Source of the DNA: Aplidium turbinatum
Lineage: Eukaryota > Chordata > Ascidiacea > Aplousobranchia > Polyclinidae
Reading direction: 5' to 3'
Length of the DNA: 64,000 nt
Assembly (NCBI GenBank): GCA_918807975.1
Contig: OU964923.1
Location: forward strand, 5,394,001-5,458,000
Shown here: in pieces, positions 1-11,400 of the stretch
Layout: every line of letters begins with the position of its first letter
Position numbering within the stretch: position 1 is the stretch's first letter
Program-made: the position numbers and the translations under genes
The notes under the pieces: generated by a model
Database searches by the model: none
The model's input: the letters and a program-made list of their open reading frames with translations, nothing else
Told to the model about the DNA's origin: nothing

Positions 1-429
1 ATTTGCGGTAAATCCAGTGTTTCATGTACGTGAACGAGAAGCCGGAAAACCAGATCATGTTGAAATCGCTGGAGTTCTTGGTAGGCTAAACTTTCCCCCC
101 TGGAGTTTTCGTGTGAGTGTAGTGAACGACACCACTACGTGTTAGCACCGAAACTTTGAATTAGCGACAAGCAAAGGTATATTCAAGAAACAACGCAGAC
201 AACTTCTTGTGCCCCATGGTTTCAGTGCAGTCTACCAATAAATCACGGTGAGAAAGAACTTCAAAGGTGAAATGACATGACTTTGCCAAGGCTAATTGAG
301 GTCGATTTTACAACTAGCGCACGCGTTGCATTGCTACGTTCAAATAGGCTATGTAGGTCATGCGCAATGGATGACAAAGAACACAAAAGGCTACTTGACG
401 GTGTCTAGTCCAGGTCAACGCGACGGTAC

Positions 430-535
430 CCGGTCATTTGGTCGACAGGACGTTAGGTCGACAGAACGATTCATTTTAGGGTTAGTTAACTAACCTTAAC
501 CCTAAAATGAATCATTCTGTCGACCAAATGACCGG
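430..535. repeat. 106-bp near-perfect palindromic MITE
   Basis: The left arm begins CCGGTCATTTGGTCGACAG and the right arm ends with its complement, CTGTCGACCAAATGACCGG. The centre reads TTAGTTAACTAA flanked by TTAGGG/CCCTAA. The arms pair almost throughout, so the single strand would fold into one long hairpin. No coding content. Confidence 0.7.
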
Positions 536-1829
536 ACACGAGCGACTGTCTCAAAAATAGAGCCTCTCGACCCTTCCACTGGCGAAGAAAGATTCATACA
601 AAGAAGCTTTCCACTAAATTCAGTTCAAGTAATTCGCTTTAATGTGCAATCAACACTTTGAACTTGCCATAGCAGGCTCACGCCCAAAAGTAAAAGCTCA
701 TACATGAACATAAAAGTGATTATTGTCCAATGAACGAAACAGATACAAAACGCCAAAGTTTTATCGGCCCATTAGTTCAAAAAGTAAATGAATTACTGTA
801 CAAGGATTCCAAGTACAAACTGATGCAACGTAATAATGACATACAACATCATTGCTATACAGAATTGATAAGTACGGCATAACTGGAACAGAGAGAAATA
901 TCTTTATATACCAATCAAATTCTATAATAATAGTACTTATAGTAGACTACGCAATAAGCTCACACCACAATAACACATAATTCACAAGCATAGGGAAACG
1001 CTCAGTGCGAAAAACTAATATTGGTCATTTAGTCAGCGGTTCCCATAGCTAAAGGGGGTCTGGATAATGAAAACTTTCTCTTTTTATATATTTATTTACA
1101 GATTAAAAAGCCGCGTGTACGTTCCTCTAAAGTTATAAAATTTATGTTGAAACAAAAAATGGAACATTGAGTTAAGAGAGCATTTGTGGTGTAGGCTATA
1201 CGATAAGACAAGGCTGTATCTCGTTTAGATGAGTGGCTCCCCATTTGCTTTGAAAAATCCTTTCACTCCCCGCGGAAACCTTGACCATAGCCCCCTACCT
1301 TCGTCTGTGCTGTGACACAAATCTAGCTATGCCACAGAATACATCCCTGCTATGAAATGTACTTCATCCAACAAAGTTACTATGCGAAAAGTCGGTTTTT
1401 GCTGGCTGTGATTTCCGTGAAACGAGAAAGTAAAAGCAATTTTTTTGTAATACAGTAGTAGTACAAACATCACATACCAAAACCTATTATCAACAGGATA
1501 CCACAAACCTCTAAGCACTGCATGTGTAATTGTGTATAGGATAAATAAAAAACTAAAATGTAAATATTGCAGCAGAGTGACATTCCATAAATTCAAATTC
1601 CATCATTTCTATAATAATAATAAAAAAACAGTATGATACAGAACGCGAGGTCGTATCTCGGTTACATATTGCAGAGTTGAAAATAATTGTAAATTCAATT
1701 CACGAAAACATGAAGTAGAAGTGCACATGTGAAAGAAAAAAGGCAGCATTACCGTCGTGAGCGCAGCCAGAAAAATCAATCGTTTTTTACATTGATTCTA
1801 AATCTGCAGACGTTTGATTGTGAAAATTT

Positions 1830-2026
1830 TTGCCCTCGGACTGAAAAAGCTTCTTTGAGAGCTTAATCCCGATAGTTTCGAATAAATCACTGACGCAGGC
1901 CCGATAACCGAGATTGACAGAGTGAAGTTTCCGCTTGTTGAAGTGTTGTTGTCGAGGAATTATTCCATTTACTCGGTGCCGGTGAATAGAAAACTGTCTT
2001 TGGAATACACGTTCAAGTGCAAACCT
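1830..2026 (-). repeat. SINE body, copy 1 of a three-copy family
   Basis: It shares with 45357-45641 and 57896-58086 the order: 'CTCGGACTGA', 'CGCAGG.CCGATAACCGAGATTG', 'AGTGAAGTTTC', 'GAATTATTCCAT' and 'GGTGCCG'. The copy at 45.4 kb carries a tRNA-like head at the far end, so the family reads on the minus strand. This copy lacks the head. Confidence 0.6.
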
Positions 2027-2344
2027 CGTCAGTGTTTACACGAATTGCTATACAAACGTATCACGGAAAGAAAACTGCATCAACACGGACAATTCGCACG
2101 AAATTAAGGAAATAGTTAATGCGCTTGAGAACAAGAAAATGGCTTTTCCTGGCCAAGTAAAAGCTGTCAAGCTTACATCGCTTCAACTGAATTGGTGGCT
2201 TAGTTCTAAGATAAAACATCGCAAAAGAGCAGGAACGCTTGAAGATTACGGTAGAAGATGAGGTACGGTTAGCATGTCAAAATTCTCACCAACCTAGCTA
2301 TGTATAAACGAGAAAGAATTGAATTTGACTCACAAAGCAATACT

Positions 2345-2350
2345 TTTATT
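2345..2350 (-). promoter_or_regulatory. Polyadenylation signal AATAAA of the TIR gene
   Basis: The plus strand reads tttatt here, so the minus strand carries AATAAA about 100 bases past the TIR-gene stop codon. That distance suits a short 3' UTR. It is a single hexamer in AT-rich DNA, so chance occurrence is possible. Confidence 0.5.
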
Positions 2351-2450
2351 GGCGGTAATTTTTTCGTAAAATTTTTCCTCTCTAGTTTCATGTGCACCAT
2401 TCTGCATCTCATGTTCTGGACAAACGCTTTGCCTGCAGTGGTTTGCGTAC

Positions 2451-5400
2451 CTACTTAAAAAGGCTCTTCACGGAGGCTCTTATGGAAGCTCCCAAAGAAT
2501 CTAAAGACTCGCTGAGATTGACTGAAGAGCCTCTTGTAGAGCGTTGTGGGCTTGGTGTTCTTCTCTCTGCTAATGAGACATTCACTCGAGCTCTGGGGAG
2601 TTCTTCGTCTGATATTTCGACGTTATAATGTTCAATACTGTCGTCAACCAAAATCTCATCATCCACTGACTGGATTAGACTAGAAAAAACTGAATTTCCA
2701 TCATGATGGTTTGATGACGAAGCCTGAAAAGAAATACAATAGCTTATATACAATGTTGGCGACACTTCTTTATCTAACCTACTTGAGCACTTTAAAACAT
2801 TCAACGATCTTGCTACCTGCCAGGTCCATAAAATAAGACAACTGGGTATTTAGTAGGCCTACCCATTTGGATTTGTGGCTCCTTTACATGGTTTTCCCAC
2901 TCTTCATTATGCTGAGGGGAACCACAAGTACAATAACACAGGAATTAAAGTTGAATTTGGAATTAACACCTCTCCCCTAATATAAGAGACAATGTTTGCA
3001 AAAGATTACAAAAAAGTATACACCAGATTGGCTTCCTTGTTTCAACGACCAAGTATAGCCATGGGTGCAACTAAAATTTTGAACAACATGAAGTGGAGGT
3101 TGCGACGAAATACAACGAGAGTGAAAATTCACGTTTAATAAGCATTTCCAGGCTGAGGGGTAATTTTCCATACATTTACTAAAGATGTGGCCTGCAACTG
3201 CATCTATTGATGCTAAGTCTTCAGGACAGCAGCATATGAGGGCGTTTACGCATTCGTGTTCTGAACATTAAACTGCAGTGCACTTTCTTTTCATTTTGTT
3301 GACGGTGTCAACCGAAATTGTCTCCAAAATTACCCAAAACTTAACATTTGATAAGGAACTACAGGAAGTAAACGCCGTCATTGTTGTCATAAGAAAGCTT
3401 TGTTGATCTTCGTGACGCAAAGGAAGTCGTAATAAAATGCTTTTTGGTCTTTTCTATAATTCCGAAGAAAATAATGTGGTGAAACATTAAGTACATAGGA
3501 AACATATAAGTACATTAAAGAATGATGCAAACGATAAAAGATCCACTTGCCGCGCCAATCAGAATCAAAATTCTACTCATCGAAACCGAAAGTTACTGGG
3601 ATCCAAAAGAAACAACGTTGTCACACCCAATTTGCGCGATAACAAAAATAGAACGCAATTCCAGCTACAAAGTGACGACGCGTCATGATCACGTCTCCAT
3701 ACAGCGTCTTTAATTGGAATGTTCAATGAATGAATGCAAGCAGTAGATACGCAGCACCGTGGATAAAAAGGTCCCAGACAGAAAATCAGCCATTTTGTAC
3801 AATAACTCAACGTCTGCTGACGTTGAATCAATGTACAAATGACTGATTTACTATTTGAGGTGTAGCCCCAGTTGAACATTAGGACAACAAGCTTGCAGTA
3901 CATCAATAAATTTCTGACTCTACCTAGAGATGTAAACAAACGGTCGCCATAAACTCAGCAAGTGCTTAACTTGGCAACTTCATATCGGTTACTTTCAAGT
4001 CAGCAAATGAGATTTACGTGCTCATGTCGGACTTGCTTGGTCATCGCTTGTCAAACTCATTTTGCTGACTAGTGACATTCTAAGTTATGGCTTGCTCAGT
4101 TATTACTTGCTCAGTTTCATCATTTACCAACTTCAGCCACTTGCTCAAATGTTGCTTGCGCAGTTTACAACTGCTGACTTGTAGGAGACTCAAACAAACC
4201 ACTCAATGATAGAGAAAGCTGGCTACCACTTTCTCATTAATACCGTGCGTCTAGTATAATGCCAACTTTATGTATATTTAAGTTCTTCAGCTCACGTATT
4301 TTTAGCACGTACATGCTTACGTTCTGCGTGTGAGCAAACCATATTTCAACGTCTCATCACGGTCCCTCAACGTAATAGCTGTGCATCAAAACTGTATCAT
4401 TTCAGAAAACTGACGTGTAAATGAATACCGCACGGAGTTCAAAGCTTGGAAACATGGCTATGACGTATCAGTTATGTTTTGCATTTGTTGTAATATAGGT
4501 CATGACCTGAAGAGAAAGCACAGCAGCAAAGGCGTAACTCAGCACAAGCATAACAGCAACACGTTCTTACGCCAACTGCAACTGCCAACAGGGTTGCCAC
4601 ATCCAAAATAGCTTTGTCTGCCAAATGTTTCATAAAAAACGCCAAATTTGTGGAATTTGGCAGGAAAAACGCCAATGTCTGCCAACCGCACATTAGGAAT
4701 TACGCGGCTTGATGGGCGTGCTTATATTGCTGTCTATTTAGGCTTGTTGTTCCATCGACTTTATGTTCCATTCCACCGACATGGTATCAAGACTAAAGGT
4801 CAAAGCTAACTTCTTAATTCAGAACTAAGGACGTTGAAACAAAGTGAAACGGGGCTGATTTTCTAGTTAAAAGTGCTTGCACGTCAGACAGGAAAATTTT
4901 TTTGCGGTCTGGGACTGTCGATGACATGGCCAGGCATTGTATTGATTATATTATCCTACCCGGATTTCTCGTTCAGCGTTCATTCACAACTTGGCAAAGT
5001 GCGCATATTCCAAGCAGTCTATCTATCGTCGCCGATAAAGATCTAGTTTTCTAAAAATAAACTTTCTGGAAAACAGCAAACCTTGTGTGATATTGTTATC
5101 GATTTGGAGTAGGTCTTGTCTAAATCTAAGAGTTACGACTACCGTATTACAAGGAAGAGAGAGGAATGCAATGAACCCTGTGGGATCCGTTCATGACCGA
5201 CTTGGCAGTAACACGTCACTTTTATTGGTAATTATTTAGATATCAACCAAAAACTTTTCTGAAGCAACTTCTTCCAATAGGGGACTCACGCATTTACAAA
5301 GATAAAAGTATGGTATATGTCTATTTATAATACATACGCAACCCTTTCCAACATACGCATAAGAAAATTGAATAAAGCATAGGGTGGATAAAATTCCAGA

Positions 5401-8400
5401 GGAAATTGCTTTCCAAAATTCCCTAAAAACTCATACAGCAAAAATCCGTCATTTTTACATTGATCCAACGTCTGCAGACGTTGAACCCATGTAAAAAGTG
5501 GCACATTTTGCTGTATGGGTATTGACTGCCGGGTTGCAATATTACACAAAGGCCCAGCCACGGTAATAAGACAAAAGGCTAGCAGTTATAATAAACTATA
5601 ATGAATGATCAAATTTTTCTGAACACAGGCTTTGTGCTTCTCAGCTAGAAAATCAATCTTAAAAAGGACTGATTTTCTGCCTGGGTTACAAGACCACACC
5701 AGTTTTGGGAAAGTGTTTTTTTTTAATCTTTCACCCCATGTCTAGCTGTTCACGCCACTTTACACTTTCATCATTCTATTGTGTTTGCAACAGCGCGGGT
5801 ATCAAGCACACCACACCCATACGATGTTGAACTGGCCAACCGCACCAATAAGCCACCAACTCACCATGCATGATACCAACGTAAATTTACACGCTGGAAT
5901 CGCTTTTGACTTTTTCTGGTTTGTTTTTAGTTCAAAAAATTTGGACATTTTTTTCATCATAATAATATAATAGAATACACCGCCTACCAATGTTGCAGTG
6001 TTTCGCTCTATTTTTAAGAAAGTTGAAGCTACCTTGTAGTCAAACTGCGATTGGTTTATTGTTGCTATGACAACTGGAAGGATTAGGAAGAAAAGTTGAG
6101 GGTTAGAATTTATTAAATCTCGTTAAAACAACATCAAGTGATGTTATGTTAACATTTTTACCAAATGGCAAATAGAACCGCGTTGGTACAGGCCACGCAT
6201 TTCCTTCACCCAATACCACATAGTACCACCAGCTACGACTTCCGCCGTTGTGTTGACTTGCAAAAAGCACTAGTGTTTTCTCAGTCCAATCGATTCATGC
6301 GCAGACGCAAACTGCATCACGCGGAATGCACTGATTATATTACGACAAAGTGAAACAAATTTTTCTATTCTAGATAAAAAAAAAAACTGAGGGTTGTCTG
6401 AGTACATATTCAAAAAACTTCAACCAGCTGAAGTATGTTGATAAGGCATGCGATGAAATGGAAATTCCAATACAGAATAAGGAACTTCCAAAATACAGAA
6501 AGGAAAGAAAATTCTATGCATCTCTTACACTTGCTCATTTTAATATTGTTTGAAATCAAAGTCCAATGAAAAAGTTTAAAATTACCTCCGACATTGAATA
6601 AGACTGTTCACCAGGCATTTAGTTAAATGACATGATGCGTTCTACTGGTGCAAATCAAGCTGAACTATCACAAGATGTATAAAGTGACAATCTGCTTTTA
6701 CTCCGACGTTTCGTCAATCAGACACGACTTCTTCAGGGGGTTTGGTCAAGTAGTGACTATCTCGTCGTGTCTGATTGACGAAACATCGGAATAAAAGCAG
6801 ACTGTCACTTTATACATCTTGTGATAGTTTAGCTTAGTTTCCACCAGTAGAACGCATCACGTTATTTAATTTTCTCTGACATTTATAATTTCAATATCAT
6901 GGAATGAAACCTTTGGTGATATTTCTTGACAGTAATCTTTCTACAGTAGCTTTAAACAATTCAAAGTCTATGTTGGCCTTGCGCTGATAGCCGGGAAGAA
7001 CACTCTTTCTTCACAATTCTAACTCTCTTGAGGCATTTTTTGTTTTTAGAATGAAAGTATGGAACAGGTGTGGAATATGGAGAAGAAAATTCCGTGTGAT
7101 ATAAAAAAAACTATTGCATTGCACGGTGGCGCACCTTGTATGTCGCATACATGCACAGTAGTGCACTCTCTTACTCCACAAACAAGAAAAGCAAGCGGCA
7201 ATGACTTGAGTTTGTATGATAGTGGATGCTTTTACTATATTTACTAAAATCTGATAGACGGAGTTCCGTAAACATTCACATTTTTATACCACACGGTAGC
7301 CCAAGCGTCTCCGTTGTAACTTTGGAAGTGAGAGTTTGATAGCTAGCTTGATTTTCAAAAATATATTTCCAAGAAAAAATTTAAAAAAATAAATAAAGTC
7401 AGACTTCATTCACTTGAATCTCGATTATGGGGATTTCCCTCCATCAGAAACAAATTGGTTTTCGAAGAAATGGAATCTTGTATCTAAGTGAACCCAGACA
7501 GCAAATCAATCATTTTTAGATTGATTCAACGTCTGCAGGTGTTGAGTTAACATAAAAAATGATTGATTTGTAGTCTGGGAAGGAGGGTTATCGTTGCAAT
7601 GCATAACCCATCGCGCAGAACTCCACATTTTACGTTGATTTAACATATGTAGCGCATTTTGTCAACATAGAACAAGATCAACTTACTGGAAGAACTCGGT
7701 TTTTCCTGGAATTGTTTGGGGCAAGTGCAGAGTTGTTATTGGACGAAGAACGGGGGATAGAACCAGTGGTTTCCCGCTTGTTTAAGTCACGTGACCTCTC
7801 TGGCAACAGAAAAAATGTTCGAATCAAAACGTAAATCTTCGTGAACGGTTGAAATGAATGCGTTTTGGCGTATAGCTGATGAAAAACATATTTTCAAGAA
7901 GTACCTAAAGGGGCAGTTATTGGAAAAACATTTTTTTTAATTTGGTTAAGTCAGACTGACATTAATTATCTTTACACTAAAAAGTCTCTTCAAAGCACTT
8001 TGATTGTTATTTGCAACTCGGCTTTAACGGTTATTGTGAAGTCACTTGGACGTTTGTTCACGTTAAACTAATGTACCGTAATTAAAGTTAATTTGCTTGC
8101 AAGAAAACAATGGGCAGCAGTAGTTTTAACCACCACAGCTATCCTCACCCGGAAATGACGTGTCAGACTGGAATTGCATTGTGGGCAAAGCAGTTTGATT
8201 GAAGGAATTACCCGACTCTGAGCTATCATCCCCTTCTGTGGGCTGCCTCAATCCTGTCGAACTGAGAAAAAATGAATCGAAATTTTATGCTAAAGCTATT
8301 CCTGTGAAGCCATGACAAAGACGCAATGCTACCACACTTTCCCCAAGCTTCAGCGCCCAGACTATTGTACGCTACACAATATTTATATTTGGCTGCAACT

Positions 8401-11400
8401 TAAAGCATGATGACAGGGAAAATAATTGATTGCTGCCATTATTATTCGTCGGTTGGCATAGTAATCATAAACTGACATACTGCATGTACATTATAGTATG
8501 TCAGTCACGTGCACACTCATAATAATATGTACAATCGATAAGAACATGGTAGAAAAACAAAAGATTTTTAGGTTAACTTCGTGAACAATTTTACCCAACA
8601 GTGGGTTTACATAATATTTGTTTGTAAGGCATAGCCCACTCATATAGGATATGCGCGACGAAGCAAACGTCAGTTTGTAAGAGAAGTGAAAGACTTTGTC
8701 ACTTGAGTATCCATTTACCAGAATTACAAAAACTACCCGTGATGTTCAAGAGAAAAGGGGATGTGAGAAGTTGCAGTGCATATAGAGGTGTAAAACTACT
8801 AGAGCATGGAATGAAAATTGTGGAGCGAATACTAGAAAAGAGGTTGAGAACATTGGTGAAATTAAATGATATGCAGTTTGGATTTATGCCAGGAAAAGGT
8901 ACAGTGGATGCTCTGTTTATATTGAGAAGAATGCAGGAGGAATACCGAGAGAAGCAGAGAAAACTATATATGTGTTTCGTCGACTTAGAAAAGGCATTTG
9001 ACAGAGTACCAAGGAAAGTGATGGAGTGGGCAATGAGGAAAAGAGGTATACCGGAGGTAATAGTGAGAGCTGTGATGTCTATGTATGAGGATGCAAGAAC
9101 AAAAGTGAGAGTTGGATCAAATTATTCAAACGAGTTTTTTGTGAAGGTTGGTGTACACCAAGGATCAGTTTTGTCACCTCTGATATTTGCTATTGTGGTT
9201 GACGTTGTAACTGAAGGAGTGAGGGAGGGCTTATTGAGTGAAATTTTGTATGCAGACGACCTGGTCTTGACAAGTAATAGTATGGAGGGACTGGAGAGAA
9301 AGTTTGAGAAATGGAAAGAAGCATTTGAAACTAAGGGTATGAAGGTGAATCTTGAAAAAACAAAAGTGATGGTGAGTGGAGCAGAAGGAACAGTTGTTGA
9401 GAGCAAAGTAGATCCCTGTGGAATATGTGGCAAGAGAGTGATGAGAAATTCAATGCAATGCAAGGAATGTGGAAAGTGGGTACATGCAAGATGTGCTAAT
9501 GTCAAGAGAGCCGCAACAAGATTGGCAAAGTGTTTTGTTTGTGGGAAATGCAGTAAAGGAAGGAATGAAGTGGAAGGCCATGATGATGAGTTCTGCCATG
9601 GCATCGAAACAGTGACAGACTTCTGTTATCTGGGTGATCGGATAAATGGAAGTGGTGGATGTGAAGCAGCGGTGACAACAAGGGCAAGATTGGGCTGGGC
9701 AAAGTTCAGGGAATGTGGGGAAATGTTGTATGGCAGAAAATTCTCACTAAGGATGAAAGGGAAAGTATATCGGAGCTGTGTGCGGCCTGCAATGCTATAT
9801 GGTAGCGAGACATGGATATTGAGAGAGAGTGAACTGGCAATCCTGAGAAGAACGGAAAGGTCAATGGTGAGAGCAATGTGTGGGGTGAAAACGAGAAGGG
9901 AAAAAAGGACTGAAGAATTGTTGGATATGCTAGAGATGAGAGAGACCATAGACCAACTGGCAAGGGCAAATGGAGTAAGATGGTATGGACATGTGATAAG
10001 GAGGGAGGAAGGAAGTTTTCTTAGAAAGGCACTAGATATAAAGGTGGATGGGAAGAGGAAACGCGGTCGTCCAAGAAGAACGTGGAAACAACAAGTGAAG
10101 GATGAATTTAAAAAAGTCGGACTGAAGGAGGAAGATGCAAGGGACAGGGTGAAATGGAGAAAAGGGATTAAAACAATTGCTGCGCGGAAACAATCGGCCA
10201 CCTCCACTAGTGGGGAACAAACCGACGATGGATTATGATGATGATGATGACGAATGAAATATAAACAGCAAATCTTAATCAATGCATTCAAGTTAGTGAT
10301 AAACATATGGAGTTAGTCTTTCAAAAATCTTTACAACTTATATAAGTTTTAAAAGGCTCACTTTCTGGTAACGCTGATCATTCTTACAACTCCATCGACC
10401 TGTGCAGGACTTGGTATATTCTCTGTGTGTTCCTGGGGGGTTCGAATTGATGTCATGGGACTTCTGCCACTAAACACAATCTGAATTAATCACTACATCT
10501 TGTTATATTTGCAGACAAGTTTTTCGGTTCTTTAGCATTGCAAGTGAAGTGACTAACATTGACAACTATGGGAACTTTTTGTCAAAGTATGTTACCAACT
10601 GATGTATATAACTAAACAGCAAATGACTGATTTTGCTGTCTGGGTAATTACAATAAATAGCTAACTACACTTGTGTAATAAACTACAGTGACAAACATAT
10701 CAATACATGCAAAGTGGGTATGAACAAAAACACTGCAAAAGTACACTGTGGTGTATCAACTAAATTTAGAAGGCTCGATAGAAGAAAATTTAATATAAAT
10801 GTGACTGCTTGGTTTGAGTGTATTAAACCTTTAGTGCGGCAATGTAACCATTGCAAATACTATCATATCAAAAATGAATATTAAAAAGAAGCTTTTTATT
10901 AATTACAGCACAAAACAGGTTGAGGACTTAATGATTAATGAATTCATTAAATACCACGCTTGAAATTATGCATGAACAATGATGAATTATGCAAACGTTC
11001 TATCAGGTTATTTTACCATCGCATTCAAGCGGTACCTGTTCGCTTGTTCGGATAAAATTGGATGATCGTCGTTGTCTTCTGCCGCCTTTAAACAATATAA
11101 CTATATATCAATAAAACAAACATCTTTTTTTCTTTAGTGCAAAATTGATTTTAAACCTATTCTAGATTAGAAAAAGAAAACTTTACTGTACCATAGCCTA
11201 GCTTTTAGTGTTGAAGTCAAATAAACAATGAAAATGTAATTAATAAAAGTAAATAAATAAATACAAATTTAATTGAAACCTCTCTATTACGAGCAAGATC
11301 TGCGCCATTCTTTGTCTTTTTGCTGAAAATTGGTTTCTTTTTTAAGGCTGAGCAAGATGCGGAGTATAAATCTGAAGATGAAGAGCTTGGAGAATTGCTC

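Noticed and set aside
476-512. Telomeric repeat (TTAGGG / CCCTAA)
   Set aside because: Only one unit each way, forming the centre of a palindromic MITE and not an array.
9122-10306. Long minus-strand frames opposite the LINE
   Set aside because: Shadows caused by the purine-rich reverse-transcriptase frame; the translations are low-complexity Ser/Leu/Pro/His.
11217-11279. Hydrophobic C-terminal extension of the Ser-rich exon of the TIR gene
   Set aside because: Splicing at 11280 joins the next four exons in a consistent phase up to a plausible last exon, whereas the extension is an intron-like AT-rich run.
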